Shown here: positions 53,003-62,339 of the stretch, piece after piece | Layout of the letters: the number at the start of each line of letters is the position of its first letter | Numbering within the stretch: position 1 is the stretch's first letter | DNA from: Clostridia bacterium | GTDB lineage: Bacteria; Bacillota; Clostridia; Christensenellales; Aristaeellaceae | Length of the DNA: 64,000 nucleotides | Direction of reading: 5' to 3' | Assembly (NCBI GenBank): GCA_017527065.1 | Contig: JAFXQO010000001.1 | Span: 62,001-126,000 of the forward strand | Notes under the pieces: model-generated | Database searches by the model: none | The model's input: only the letters and a program-made list of their open reading frames with translations | Told to the model about the DNA's origin: nothing | Translations under genes and position numbers: made by a program

Positions 53003-53686
53003 TCAGTTGCGGGCGGCGTTTTCGCGCTTCTGGGTGTCCTCCATGCCCTGCAGGCTGTCGCGCACGGCCTTCAGCGTGGATTCCACGTCGCTCTCCAGCG
53101 CGTGCAGCAGCGTTTCGGCGTAGCGGTTGGCCTCCAGGCGGATGTCGTTTGCCTTGGCGTGGGCCTCCTCGCAGATCTGGTTGGCCTCCTCATGGGCCAG
53201 GCGGGTGATTTCGGACTGGTCGATCATGGCGCGGGCGCGGGTCTCGGCCTGCTCGATGATGTCGGCGGCGCGCTCCTCGGCGTTGTTCAGGGTCTCATCC
53301 GCGCGGCGCTTGGCGTCCTCGATGGTGGCGTTGGCGCGGGCCTCGGCGGCCTGCTTCTTGGAGTCGGCGGAGGTCTTGGCGTCGCGCAGGAGGCGGTCGC
53401 GCTTTTTGATGATTTCAGAGCTGTAGCGGATCTCGTCCGGCAGGCAGTTGCGGATGTCCTCGACGATGTCCAGGCACATCTGCAGATTCACGATGCGCAT
53501 ATTGCTGTTCAGGGGAATGGGCTTGGCCGAAGTGACGGTTTCCACGAGGAAGTCCAGCAGCCTGTCGAGTTCCGTGTCCTCGCTCTCGGCGGCTTCTTCG
53601 CCGTTTTCCTCATTCTCTTCGCCCGCCGCCTCGTCGTTCAGGCGCTCATCCTCGGGGGTTTCGCCGTAATACTTGTCTTCCGGCAT
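53003..53686 (-). CDS. Coiled-coil protein of unknown function (DivIVA/V-ATPase subunit-like helix)
   Basis: 227 residues. Acidic N-terminal tail (1-42, Glu-rich), a short globular part (RIVNLQMCLDIVEDIRNCLPDEIRYS), then an unbroken Ala/Glu/Arg/Lys-rich coiled coil from about residue 90 to 215. Such proteins are often named ATPase subunit H-like or DivIVA-like from the coiled coil alone. No membrane segment. It sits between coaD and rsmF in the same operon. A cell-division scaffold role is possible but unproven. Confidence 0.7.
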   Translation of the reverse strand: MPEDKYYGETPEDERLNDEAAGEENEENGEEAAESEDTELDRLLDFLVETVTSAKPIPLNSNMRIVNLQMCLDIVEDIRNCLPDEIRYSSEIIKKRDRLLRDAKTSADSKKQAAEARANATIEDAKRRADETLNNAEERAADIIEQAETRARAMIDQSEITRLAHEEANQICEEAHAKANDIRLEANRYAETLLHALESDVESTLKAVRDSLQGMEDTQKRENAARN

Positions 53687-53721
53687 GGTTCAACGCTCCT
53701 TCCAGCTGTTTTTTCATTGGT

Positions 53722-54195
53722 TTATTCAAACGCTTTTTTCGCGAGAATATCTTCGATCTCCGGCGGCACGAGCCCCTTCAGAGAGCCGCCATGGCGCATC
53801 ACGTCCCGCACGATGGTGGAGCTGATGTAGCCGTATTCGGGCGAGGTGAACATCGCCAGCGTTTCGACGCCGCCCACGTGGCGGTTGGCCGCGGCCAGCT
53901 GCGCCTCAAAGCCCGCGTCGCCCTCGCCGCGCAGCCCGCGCAGCAGCACGCCGGCGCCCGCCTCGCGGGCCATATCCAGCGTCAGGCCCCTGCCCGCCCG
54001 GGCTTCGACGTTCGGGCAGTCCCAAAGACAGCGCCCGATCAGGTCGATGCGCTCCTCGGCGGTGAACAATGGCCTTTTCTCCGGATTGATCATCACCGCC
54101 ACGATCACCCGGTCGAACAGCTTCGCCGCGCGGCGCGCCAGGTCGATGTGGCCCATTGTGGGCGGATCGAAGCTGCCGGGGAAAAGACAGATCAT
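53722..54195 (-). CDS. coaD: Phosphopantetheine adenylyltransferase
   Basis: Fourth step of CoA synthesis, adding AMP to 4'-phosphopantetheine. 157 residues with FPGSFDPPTMGHIDL (about 5-19, HxGH-type), LLRGLRGEGD and ISSTIVRD (about 122-129), all standard. AGGAGG precedes the ATG. It lies 16 bases after rsmD, the common rsmD-coaD pair. Confidence 0.97.
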   Translation of the reverse strand: MICLFPGSFDPPTMGHIDLARRAAKLFDRVIVAVMINPEKRPLFTAEERIDLIGRCLWDCPNVEARAGRGLTLDMAREAGAGVLLRGLRGEGDAGFEAQLAAANRHVGGVETLAMFTSPEYGYISSTIVRDVMRHGGSLKGLVPPEIEDILAKKAFE

Positions 54196-54211
54196 GCGCG
54201 TTTCCTCCTGA

Positions 54212-54769
54212 TCAAACGTCGTTTGGGCGATACCGGACCAGCGTCAGCGCCGTGTCGCGGTATCGGCGGTCGTCCTCGACGGCGAAGGGCGGCTCAAGGC
54301 CCTCGATGGGGGAGGCGGCGTCGCGCTCCATCACGATGAGCGCGTTTTCCGCCAGCCGGCCGGCCTCATGCAGCCGCCGCGCCGCCTCGGCGTAGACCGC
54401 CGTCATGCGGTAGGGCGGGTCGAGGAACACCAGCGTGAAGCGCTCGCCATCCGCCGAAACGGCCTTCCGCCAGTCGCCGGCGACGATCACGCACCGGTCC
54501 TGGGCGCGCATCAGTTCCACATTCCGCCGGATGACCTGCACGGCTTTCGGCGACTTGTCGCACAGCACGGCGCTTTTCGCGCCCCGGCTGAGGGCCTCCA
54601 GCGCCAGCGCGCCGCTGCCCGCGAACAGATCGAGCACCGCGGCGTCCTCCACCTCGGCGCGGATGACGTTAAAGAGCGCCTCCCGCACGCGGTCGGCCGT
54701 GGGCCGCGTCTCGTCGCCTTCGGGGGCGAACAGGCGGCGTCCCCTCGCTTCCCCCGCGATGATGCGCAT
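54212..54769 (-). CDS. rsmD: 16S rRNA (guanine966-N2)-methyltransferase
   Basis: 185 residues. Starts MRIIAGEARGRRLFAP, the RsmD N-terminus, with TRPTADRVREALFN, the SAM loop VLDLFAGSGALALEALSRGA and the catalytic FLDPPY (about 130-135). The same frame is open upstream to 55399, but this start overlaps the stop of the upstream membrane-protein gene (TGATG) and matches the family. Confidence 0.96.
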   Translation of the reverse strand: MRIIAGEARGRRLFAPEGDETRPTADRVREALFNVIRAEVEDAAVLDLFAGSGALALEALSRGAKSAVLCDKSPKAVQVIRRNVELMRAQDRCVIVAGDWRKAVSADGERFTLVFLDPPYRMTAVYAEAARRLHEAGRLAENALIVMERDAASPIEGLEPPFAVEDDRRYRDTALTLVRYRPNDV

Positions 54770-55461
54770 CAGACTTCCGCCTTCGGGCCCCGGGGCTTGC
54801 GCTGGCGGTTGACCTTCAGGTTGCGCATCTTGCGCTTCTTGCCCAGGGCGATGTCCCTGAGCTTCTTCTGCCGCAGCGCCGGGCCCATCATGTAGCCGAT
54901 GAAGGCGGCCAGGGGCATGGGAAAGGCGTACAGCAGGAACAGGAGGTTCAGCGTGCTCTTGGAAACCGCCTCGTAGGTGAACACATACGGCATGTAGACC
55001 AGCCGCGCTATGACGTTGACCGGATTGATCGGCTGGTAGGCGATCTCGTCCGCGGCCTCGTTGGGATCGGTCCACTTCTCGCGCTCCACCTGGACCGTCT
55101 CCACTTCCGGATACATGGGGGCCACGGCCAGGTTCAGCGCGCTGATGAACAGGAACGGCAAAAGGCAGATGATGAGCATGAGCACGCCCGTCTTGCGGCT
55201 GAAAACCTGGCGGCGCGCCTTTTCGTCCACCACGCGGCCCTCCTTCAGCTGCTTCTCCAGCGAGACCGCCAGCGTGCAGGCCTTTTCCCCGTTGTAGGCG
55301 CCTTCGTTGAAGGCCACGAGGAGGAAGCCGAGCAGCACCGCGATGTTCAGGATGGTCAGTATGACGGAGCCGGACGCGCCCGACATGAACAGCAGGCACA
55401 TCAGCACCAGCGCCGCATAAATCCCCCAGGTCCTCGCCGCATAACTCAAACTCACGTTCAT
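54769..55461 (-). CDS. Membrane protein of unknown function
   Basis: 230 residues with about five membrane helices (two near 12-50, one at about 95-112, two near 160-195) and a strongly basic C-terminal tail (KKRKMRNLKVNRQRKPRGPK) likely facing the cytoplasm. The loop after helix 3 is acidic. No family recognised. It lies between fau and rsmD and is coupled to rsmD by a shared TGATG. Confidence 0.7.
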   Translation of the reverse strand: MNVSLSYAARTWGIYAALVLMCLLFMSGASGSVILTILNIAVLLGFLLVAFNEGAYNGEKACTLAVSLEKQLKEGRVVDEKARRQVFSRKTGVLMLIICLLPFLFISALNLAVAPMYPEVETVQVEREKWTDPNEAADEIAYQPINPVNVIARLVYMPYVFTYEAVSKSTLNLLFLLYAFPMPLAAFIGYMMGPALRQKKLRDIALGKKRKMRNLKVNRQRKPRGPKAEV

Positions 55462-55491
55462 CTTTACCGCACTCCCCGTTCTGTTTTTTTG

Positions 55492-56055
55492 TTATTCGGA
55501 GGCCGCGCAGTTGTATACCGCGCGCTCCGTGATGATTTTCTGCATGGGCACGTCCTGAGGCTGCGCCTCGATGGCGTCGACCAACTGCAGTTCATAGGCC
55601 AGGCCGATGGCGGGGCAGCGGCACCTGGCCAGGAACCGGTCGAAATAGCCCTTTCCAAAGCCCAACCGGTTGCCCGCGCGGTCGAACGCGACGCCCGGCA
55701 CGAGCGCCAGGTCGAGCTGTTCCGGCGGCAGCGTTTCATCGGACACGGGCGTGTCGATACCGAATTGATCCGGCTTGAATTCCGTGTCCTCGGTCACGCG
55801 CACGGCCTTCATGCTGCCGTCGCGCTGCCATACGGGCAGGTACAGCTCGCGCCTGCTGCGCTGTATGGCCCAGAGGATGCCGCGGGTCTGCACCTCCTCG
55901 GGCAGGGCGGCGTAGCACAGCACGCGCTTGGCCTTGAGATACTCCGGCAGCGCGACGATCTTCTCGCAGATGCGCAGCGACATTTCGGCCACGTGGATAC
56001 CGCTCACGGCCTGCCGCTTTTTCCTGACTTCGCTTCGAATACATTCTCTGGTCAT
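55492..56055 (-). CDS. fau: 5-formyltetrahydrofolate cyclo-ligase
   Basis: Returns 5-formyl-THF to 5,10-methenyl-THF with ATP. 187 residues; N-terminal RSEVRKKRQAVS basic helix, the nucleotide motif LVPGVAFDRAGNRLGFGKGYFDRFL (about 136-160, key G/K/Y positions) and QLVDAIEAQPQDVPMQKIIT near the end. Its ATG overlaps the alr stop (ATGA) with GGAG inside alr. Confidence 0.95.
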   Translation of the reverse strand: MTRECIRSEVRKKRQAVSGIHVAEMSLRICEKIVALPEYLKAKRVLCYAALPEEVQTRGILWAIQRSRRELYLPVWQRDGSMKAVRVTEDTEFKPDQFGIDTPVSDETLPPEQLDLALVPGVAFDRAGNRLGFGKGYFDRFLARCRCPAIGLAYELQLVDAIEAQPQDVPMQKIITERAVYNCAASE

Positions 56056-57161
56056 CAGTCAGTCTCCTTCTTCGTAACCCGCGCGCCGAACCCCAGCATG
56101 ATCTCGTAGGGGATGGTGTCGGCCAGGCGCGCCAGTTCGTCCGGGGTGATGCGCTCGCCATCCTGCGCGCCGAGCAGCACCGCCTCGCTGTTCAGATCCG
56201 CCTGTGGAATATCTGTCACGTCGATCATGAGCTGATCCATGCACACGCGCCCGATCAGCGGCGCGCGCTGCCCGCAGACCAGCGCGTCCGCCCGGTTGCC
56301 CAGGATGCGCGGATATCCGTCGCCGTAGCCGATGGGCAGCGTCATGACCCGGGTGCGGCGCGCCGCGCGGAAGGTGCGGCCGTAGCCCACCGTGTCGCCC
56401 TCGTCGATCCAGGCGACGCGCACGGGCCTTGTCGTGAGCCGCTGCGCCGGCATGATGCCCGGGAAAGAGGCGTTGACCTCCGCGCCGTAGAGTACGATGC
56501 CGGGGCGCACCGCGTCATACCAGTAGGCTTCGCCCAGGGCGATGCCGGTGCTGGCCGCGGCGTGGCGCAGGGGTTGAAAGCCCGCCTTACGCGCCAGGCC
56601 GACCGCCTCGTCGAAGCGCGCCTTCTGCAGCGCGGTAAAGGCCGGGTCGCCGTCGGCCAGGGCGAAGTGGGTGAACGCGCCCTCCATTTCGACGCCGGGG
56701 CAGCCGCGCCAGGCGTCGAGCAGCGCGAGGATCTCTTCCCGTCCCCGCGCGCCGATGCGCGACATGCCCGTGTCGATCTTGAGGTGGGCCTTCGCGGGTC
56801 TTCCGAGCCGCGCGGCCTCTGCCTGCATGACCTCCAGCGCGCGCCGGTCGTAGACGGCCTGACTCGCGCCGATGCGCACGGCCTCCCGCAGGCCGTCCTC
56901 CGTGCTGCCGCCCAGGATGATAACGGGCGCGGTCACGCCCGCCTCGCGCAGCGCGACGGCCTCGTCCACGGTGGCCACCGCGACGCCCCACGCGCCTTCC
57001 CCGAGGAGGCGGCGGGCGACGGGCACCATGCCGTGTCCGTAGGCGTCGGCCTTGACGACGGCGATCTGCTTCACGCCGCCGCAGCGCGCTTTGACGATCC
57101 GGAAATTCTCAGCGATGGTCCCCAGCGATATGCTCAGCACGGTCGGCCTGAACGCGCTCAC
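56055..57161 (-). CDS. alr: Alanine racemase
   Basis: PLP enzyme making D-alanine for peptidoglycan. 368 residues, full length. PLP lysine K37 in AVVKADAYGHG; the second catalytic Tyr is in the TVGYGRTFRA/GYGDGYPR region (about 255-285), and VCMDQLMIDVT is conserved. First gene of a seven-gene operon with a promoter at 57234-57263, divergent from capA. Confidence 0.97.
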   Translation of the reverse strand: MSAFRPTVLSISLGTIAENFRIVKARCGGVKQIAVVKADAYGHGMVPVARRLLGEGAWGVAVATVDEAVALREAGVTAPVIILGGSTEDGLREAVRIGASQAVYDRRALEVMQAEAARLGRPAKAHLKIDTGMSRIGARGREEILALLDAWRGCPGVEMEGAFTHFALADGDPAFTALQKARFDEAVGLARKAGFQPLRHAAASTGIALGEAYWYDAVRPGIVLYGAEVNASFPGIMPAQRLTTRPVRVAWIDEGDTVGYGRTFRAARRTRVMTLPIGYGDGYPRILGNRADALVCGQRAPLIGRVCMDQLMIDVTDIPQADLNSEAVLLGAQDGERITPDELARLADTIPYEIMLGFGARVTKKETD

Positions 57162-57233
57162 GGCCTGTCACCCCTTCTCCCTTCGGCGGCTTCCGCTCAG
57201 GAGGGCGAGGAACCGACGGATACACTTATTTAT

Positions 57234-57263
57234 ATTATATCTTATCCGGGGCTATAAAGTAAA
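57234..57263 (-). promoter_or_regulatory. Sigma-A promoter of the alr operon
   Basis: On the minus strand TTTACT (57258-57263), 18-bp spacer, TATAAT (57234-57239). Confidence 0.68.
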
Positions 57264-57272
57264 CCTTTTTTC

Positions 57273-57301
57273 TTGCAAATCGCAAAAAAAACTGATACAA
57301 T
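57273..57301 (+). promoter_or_regulatory. Sigma-A promoter of the capA operon
   Basis: TTGCAA (57273-57278), 17-bp spacer, TACAAT (57296-57301), about nine bases from the divergent alr -35. Confidence 0.7.
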
Positions 57302-57342
57302 GTCCCAGGATAATGTAGATAATGATCATGGAGGGGCACACA

Positions 57343-58542
57343 ATGGCAAAACTTTCCAAGGCCGAGAGGAAAAGGCGCAGGCGGCGCAGGAAGATGATAA
57401 AGAGCGCGCTGGAACTCGCGGCGCTGCTGCTTCTGGGCCTGGCGCTGGCGCTGATCTGGCGCGGCCTGGGCGCAAACGAGTCTATCGCGCCCGAACCGAC
57501 CGCGACGCCCACCCCGGAGCCCACGGCCACCCCCGAACCGACCCCGGAGCCCACGGCCACGCCGGAGCCCACGCCCACTCCCGAGCCGACGCCGATTTCC
57601 ATCGTGCTGACCGCCGTGGGAGACTGCACCATCGGCGGCGACATGCGGGGCAACTCCGAGGAGCGCTTCCTGCGGGAGGTGTCCACCGAGGACGGGCTGA
57701 TCGACTATGACTACTGCTTCAAAAACGTCGCCTCCATTTTCGGGGCGGACGACATCACGCTGGTGAATCTGGAGGTCGTGCTGACCGATTCGGACGACTA
57801 CCTGCGGCGGGAAGACAAGAAGTATATCATGCGCGGAAAACCGGAATATGTGAACATGCTCACCGGCTCGTCGGTCGAGGTGTGCAACATCGCCAACAAC
57901 CACATGACCGACTTCGGCGACGCGGGCATTGAGGAGACGGTGGCGCTGCTGGAGGCGAACGGCCTGCGCTACTGCGGCTACGGTTACAGCAGCGTGATGG
58001 AGGTCAAGGGCGTGCGCGTCGGCTTCGTGGGCATCAACTACTGGACCACCACAGAGAACAGCTTCAAGGCGCAGGTCGAGACGATGCGCGAGAAGTGCGA
58101 CGTGCTGGTGGTATCCATCCACTGGGGCACGGAGCTGGAGTATTATCCCGAGGACCGCCAGCAGATCTGGGGCAAGATGGCCGTGGACTGCGGGGCGGAC
58201 CTGGTCGTGGGGCATCATCCCCACGTGCTGGAGGGCATGGAGGCCTACAAGGATGTGAATATCGTCTACAGCCTGGGCAATTTCTGCTTCGGCGGCAACG
58301 CCAACCCCAAGGACAAGGACACCTTCATCTACCAGCACACCTTCATCCTCGACCCGGTCACGAAGAAGCTGACCGGCAGCGACTTCACGGTCATCCCCTG
58401 CAAGATCACCTCCATCGAGGACGACAGCCGCAACAACTACCAGCCCACGCCCATCGCCGACGCGAACGATCAGAAGCGCCTGTTGGAAAAGATCGAATAC
58501 TATTCTCGCAAGCTCGCCAATCCGCTCAAGCTCACGAATTAA
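57343..58542 (+). CDS. CapA-family metallophosphatase-like protein with Pro/Thr stalk
   Basis: 399 residues. Basic N-terminus, one membrane helix (about 25-43), a Glu-Pro-Thr stalk (about 50-86), then the PGA_cap/CapA domain with VGDCTIGGD (about 93-101), NLEVVLTD, NIANNHMTD, VSIHWGTE and GHHPHVLEG, the metal-site motifs of the calcineurin-like fold. CapA proteins serve poly-gamma-glutamate or other capsule export; no capBC is seen here. ATG at 57343 lies six bases after GGAGGGG; earlier in-frame ATGs lack a site. Confidence 0.92.
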   Translation: MAKLSKAERKRRRRRRKMIKSALELAALLLLGLALALIWRGLGANESIAPEPTATPTPEPTATPEPTPEPTATPEPTPTPEPTPISIVLTAVGDCTIGGDMRGNSEERFLREVSTEDGLIDYDYCFKNVASIFGADDITLVNLEVVLTDSDDYLRREDKKYIMRGKPEYVNMLTGSSVEVCNIANNHMTDFGDAGIEETVALLEANGLRYCGYGYSSVMEVKGVRVGFVGINYWTTTENSFKAQVETMREKCDVLVVSIHWGTELEYYPEDRQQIWGKMAVDCGADLVVGHHPHVLEGMEAYKDVNIVYSLGNFCFGGNANPKDKDTFIYQHTFILDPVTKKLTGSDFTVIPCKITSIEDDSRNNYQPTPIADANDQKRLLEKIEYYSRKLANPLKLTN

Positions 58543-58563
58543 AAAACTAAGGAGGTCTGCGGC

Positions 58564-59694
58564 ATGAACTTTGCGCCTCTGGGCGACTTTATCGAATCAC
58601 TCATCGACATCGGCATTCCCTCCGCGGATGTGATCGTGCGGCGGGATCACGAGACCCTATACCGCCACATGGCCGGCTGGCGCGACCGCGAGGCCGGCGA
58701 GGCGCTGCGGGGCGACGAACTGTACTTCCTGTACTCCTGCTCGAAGCCCATTACGGTCACGGCGGCGATGCAGCTCTTCGAGAAGGGCCTTTTCCTGCTG
58801 GACGATCCGGTGTATGAATACCTGCCGGAATTCCGCGATATGACGGTGCGCCGCGGGGACGGAACCGTCTCGAAGGCGGAGAAGCCCATCCTCATCCGCC
58901 ATCTTTTCAGCATGACCGCCGGGATGGATTACGACATGTATACTCCCGCGCTGGAAGCCCTGCGCGCCGAAACGGGGGGCCGCTGCCCCACGCGCGAGGC
59001 CGTGCGCGCGCTGGCGAAAGGCCCGCTTTCCTTCGAGCCGGGCGAACACTGGCAGTACAGCCTGTGCCACGACGTGCTGGCCGGGCTGGTGGAGGTCGTC
59101 TCCGGCCAGCGCTTCGCCGATTACGTGAAGGCGCATATCTTCGACCCCCTTGGCATGGCCCGCAGCGCCTACCACTACCCCGAGGGCAGCGACGGCCTGT
59201 TCGCCGCCCAGTACCTTTACGACGACGAAAAGCGCGCCGCGCGGCGTATTCCGCTCACGGCCGAGCACGTGTTCGGGCCGGATTACGACAGCGGCGGCGC
59301 GGGCGTGATCTCCAGCACGGAGGACTACGCGCGCTTCACGGACGCCATGGCCTGCGGCGGCGTGGGGGAGACGGGCGAAGTGATCCTCAGCCCGGCGGCG
59401 ATCGACCTCATGCGCGCCAACCAGCTCGGCCCCGTCCAGATGAAGGACTTCAACTGGCCGCAGATGGCGGGCTTCGGCTACGGCCTGGGCGTGCGCACCC
59501 TGATCGACCGGGCGGCCGGGGGCCTGCTGAGTCCCGTGGGCGAGTTCGGCTGGGGCGGCGCGGCGGGCGCGTTCGCCCTGATCGACCCGGTGAACCGGCT
59601 GTCCGTGGTTTACACGCAGCACATGCTCAACAACATGGAGCCCTACGTGCATCCCCGGCTGCGGAATATCGTTTACGCCTGCCTGGCGCGATGA
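58564..59694 (+). CDS. Serine hydrolase, beta-lactamase (class C) fold
   Basis: 376 residues with the SxxK pair S58/K61 in YSCSKPITV, a Tyr in WQYSLCHDVLAG near residue 165 as the second motif, and a GEFGWGGAAGAF block near 325 in place of KTG. No signal peptide, so a cytoplasmic esterase or peptidase-like role rather than a secreted beta-lactamase or carboxypeptidase. AAGGAGG before the ATG; 21 bases after capA, so co-transcribed. Confidence 0.88.
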   Translation: MNFAPLGDFIESLIDIGIPSADVIVRRDHETLYRHMAGWRDREAGEALRGDELYFLYSCSKPITVTAAMQLFEKGLFLLDDPVYEYLPEFRDMTVRRGDGTVSKAEKPILIRHLFSMTAGMDYDMYTPALEALRAETGGRCPTREAVRALAKGPLSFEPGEHWQYSLCHDVLAGLVEVVSGQRFADYVKAHIFDPLGMARSAYHYPEGSDGLFAAQYLYDDEKRAARRIPLTAEHVFGPDYDSGGAGVISSTEDYARFTDAMACGGVGETGEVILSPAAIDLMRANQLGPVQMKDFNWPQMAGFGYGLGVRTLIDRAAGGLLSPVGEFGWGGAAGAFALIDPVNRLSVVYTQHMLNNMEPYVHPRLRNIVYACLAR

Positions 59695-59702
59695 CATGAC
59701 GA

Positions 59703-59732
59703 GGGGCGGGGCCGTTTCACCGGCCCCGCCCC
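59703..59732. other. G+C-rich hairpin between convergent genes
   Basis: Perfect 12-bp stem (59703-59714 with 59721-59732), 6-base loop, no U-tract on either strand. It may stabilise or end both transcripts. Confidence 0.5.
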
Positions 59733-59784
59733 AAGCGATTATTGTTCATTCTGCGGCGGACAGGCCTCCCCGAAGGATCGGCCG

Positions 59785-60939
59785 TTACTGAACCACGCAC
59801 TCGAAGTAGGTCACTTCGCTGGGATCGATCTCGCGGACCTCGCCGTCGTCGAGCACGACCTTCTGGACGCCGACATACACGGCGTAGGTGCGATAGAAAT
59901 AGTTGATCGCATAAGTAAAGGCCTTTCCGTAGTGCGCCGGCTCGAGGGGGTTCATCTCCTCGGTCGTGAAGTAATACTGTCCCCGCCCGTTCGGCTCGAG
60001 GTCGATCTTGTTGCCGTACATATCCGTCTGGTAGTAGCTCAGCGAAAAGCCGCGGATGCCCTGGGTGGAGGAGCGGTTGACGACCTCGACGTTCATCATG
60101 CCGACGCCGCTCACATGGGTTTGTATGGGCGTTTCCAAATCGAACGATCCCGCGATCATCAGCGGCAGGTAGGGCTCCTCGTAGTACTGGGCGCTGGACG
60201 AATACAGCAGCCGCTGCATCTCCGGCGTGGCCTGGCTGGAGATGCTCAGGCCGTTCTGGGCGCAGAAGGAGCGCACCGCCGTGTTGGTGTTCCGGCCGTA
60301 GGCGCCGTCCACCCGGTCGTTCAGGTAGCCCAGGTCGGTCAGGCGCTGCTGCAAATCGCGCACCGCCTGGCCCCTGCTGCCCTGCTTCAGCGTCTGGTAG
60401 TTCGTGGAGGCGGGCGTGTAGGCCGGCGCGTATCTGTGGGCGCCGCCGAAGCCGAAGGACGCGCCGCCGATGTCATCGTAGCCGCCGCCGACGGACAGGT
60501 CGTACAGGTTGACGCTCACGGTCTTGCGGTACAGCTCGTCATGGGAATCGTCGTCTTTCACGATCAGCGTCATATCGACCTGCGAGCCGGTGCGGATGGC
60601 CCCGTCGCCGCCCGCCATATTCTTGTCGTCGGGCTTGATGAGGAACCAATCCTTCATGTTCGCGCCGGACTTGATGTTGGAGACGCCCGCGCCATAGACT
60701 TCCGTGCCGTCCACCATGACGTTGTCGAGCTTCAGCCAGATGGTGCGGTTGGTGTTGTTGACGATGCGGACATCCATGTGGATATAGGTGTAGCCGCCGT
60801 CGCTCTCTTTGTAGGAGTAGTCCGTCACCCAGACCTCAAAGCCGTTCCATGTCAGCAGCTTGGATTCCGCCAGGGCGGGAACCGCCAGCGTGCCGGCCAG
60901 CAGCGCCAGCGCCAGCAGCGCAGTCAACAGTCTTTTCAT
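59785..60939 (-). CDS. Secreted protein with peptidoglycan-binding (PG_binding_1-like) domain
   Basis: 384 residues. Signal peptide at 1-24 (MKRLLTALLALALLAG..ALA). N-terminal beta domain (about 28-155), then a PG_binding_1-like helical repeat (about 182-240, LKQGSRGQAVRDLQQRLTDLGYL) and a C-terminal beta domain (about 250-384). Of three consecutive ATGs, the third (60939) lies eight bases after GGGGAGGAA. Last gene of the MATE-FliB-GH4 run. Probably wall-bound; function unknown. Confidence 0.82.
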   Translation of the reverse strand: MKRLLTALLALALLAGTLAVPALAESKLLTWNGFEVWVTDYSYKESDGGYTYIHMDVRIVNNTNRTIWLKLDNVMVDGTEVYGAGVSNIKSGANMKDWFLIKPDDKNMAGGDGAIRTGSQVDMTLIVKDDDSHDELYRKTVSVNLYDLSVGGGYDDIGGASFGFGGAHRYAPAYTPASTNYQTLKQGSRGQAVRDLQQRLTDLGYLNDRVDGAYGRNTNTAVRSFCAQNGLSISSQATPEMQRLLYSSSAQYYEEPYLPLMIAGSFDLETPIQTHVSGVGMMNVEVVNRSSTQGIRGFSLSYYQTDMYGNKIDLEPNGRGQYYFTTEEMNPLEPAHYGKAFTYAINYFYRTYAVYVGVQKVVLDDGEVREIDPSEVTYFECVVQ

Positions 60940-60971
60940 CATCATTTCCTCCCCTTTTTCTTTTTATAGTA

Positions 60972-62300
60972 TTACACGCGTTTGTTGAATTGCGGCAGCC
61001 AGGGCCTGCTGAAGGCGAACAGATCGTCCACCAGGGCGCGAATCTCGCCCAGATCGAGGGCGGCGGCGGTTATGGGATCGTAGCAGGCCGCCTGATAGAC
61101 GAGCTCGGGGTCGCCCTCGAAGCTGGCGCGCACGGCCATTTCCTCCAGCTGGCTGCTGAGGGACATGAGGGGCAGCACGGCGTCGGGAATGCGGCCCACG
61201 CGCATGGGCTGCAGCCCGTCGCGGCTGGCCAGCACGGGCACCTCCACACACGCGCCCCAGGGCAGGTTGTCGATGAGGCCGAAATTGCGCACGTTGCCGT
61301 TGAATTTGTACATCGCCCCGTCGCCCACCATGGCGTTGAAGATGCGGGAGGCGTACTCGTTGCCGCGCCGCAGGTCCACAGGCTCCGTGAGGAATTTTTC
61401 AAGGTCCTTCTCATAGGTTCGGGCGCGCTCCTCCCGCACTTCAATGGTGAAATTGGTGCGGCCGGTGTTCCAGCTTGTGCCGCGATAGCAGTACTTCTCC
61501 AGCGTGTCGGGCCGCTTGCGGAACCAGGGCGCGTATTCTGAGAAGTGGCCGCTGGACTCGGTGACGTAATAGCCGAAGGCGCGGAACACCTCGTTGCGCA
61601 CAATGTCGGCCTCGTAGATTTCGGGGTCTGAGAACGTGCGGCGGCGCAGCTCGGGGTAGAGGTCCTGCCCGTTGCGCTCCAGTTTGAGGTAGTACGCCAT
61701 GTGGTTGATGCCGGCGCAGAGATAGCTGATCTCGTCTTCGGGCACGTCCAGTATCTTCGCGAACTTCGCTATGCCGCCCTGCACGCTGTGGCACAGGCCG
61801 GTGGTGACGATCTCCGGGGCGGCCTCCTGCATGGCGCGGCACAGCATGGCCATGGGGTTGGTGTAGTTGAGAAACACCGCGCCGGGGCAGAGGCGGCGGA
61901 TGTCGGAAAGGATGTCCAGCATCACCGGCACGGTGCGCAGGAAGCGGAATATGCCGGCCACGTTGCGTGTGTCGCCCACGTTGACGCTCACGCCGTGCTC
62001 CAGGCAGATTTCCAGGTCGCGGCGGAACACCGAAAGCGGCTGAGCCATGAGCATGCTCACAACGCCGTCCGCGCCGGGCAGAACCTCGGTCCGGTCGGTG
62101 GTCGCGACGAGCTTCGCCGGATAGCCTCCCTCGTCGATGATGCGCTGGATCGCCCGGCGCGCGTTCTCAAGCCCTGCGGGATCGATGTCCACCAGGGCCA
62201 GCGTGCAGTCCGCGAAGGCGGGAAAGGTGAGGATATCCCGGGCCAGGCTGCGGGAAAAATTGTAACTGCCCGCGCCGATGAATACGAACTTCCTGCTCAT
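60972..62300 (-). CDS. Glycoside hydrolase family 4, alpha-galactosidase-like (MelA/AglA type)
   Basis: 442 residues. NAD+ Rossmann start (FVFIGAGSYNFSR, residues 5-17) and the Mn2+ site: C170 in GLCHSVQG and H200 in AGINHMAY, spacing close to characterised family members. The CHS form of the motif points to alpha-galactosidase or alpha-glucuronidase rather than 6-phospho-glucosidase. GH4 enzymes oxidise C3 transiently and act in the cytoplasm on imported sugars. No sugar transporter lies nearby. AAGGAG precedes the ATG. Confidence 0.92.
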   Translation of the reverse strand: MSRKFVFIGAGSYNFSRSLARDILTFPAFADCTLALVDIDPAGLENARRAIQRIIDEGGYPAKLVATTDRTEVLPGADGVVSMLMAQPLSVFRRDLEICLEHGVSVNVGDTRNVAGIFRFLRTVPVMLDILSDIRRLCPGAVFLNYTNPMAMLCRAMQEAAPEIVTTGLCHSVQGGIAKFAKILDVPEDEISYLCAGINHMAYYLKLERNGQDLYPELRRRTFSDPEIYEADIVRNEVFRAFGYYVTESSGHFSEYAPWFRKRPDTLEKYCYRGTSWNTGRTNFTIEVREERARTYEKDLEKFLTEPVDLRRGNEYASRIFNAMVGDGAMYKFNGNVRNFGLIDNLPWGACVEVPVLASRDGLQPMRVGRIPDAVLPLMSLSSQLEEMAVRASFEGDPELVYQAACYDPITAAALDLGEIRALVDDLFAFSRPWLPQFNKRV

Positions 62301-62339
62301 GTGAAGGGTCTCCTTCCGTTTGCGCCTCTGCCGGCGGGA

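Noticed and set aside
54770-55399. Extension of rsmD upstream to give a 395-residue protein
   Set aside because: The extension overlaps the membrane-protein gene in another frame and has no domain; rsmD begins with its standard N-terminus at 54769.
57493-57594. Short regular direct repeats that could suggest a CRISPR
   Set aside because: They are in-frame Glu-Pro-Thr codon repeats within capA (and similarly in 11088-11195), with no spacers or leader and no cas genes.
59703-59732. Very stable hairpin considered as an intrinsic terminator
   Set aside because: No U-tract on either strand, so it is listed only as a hairpin.
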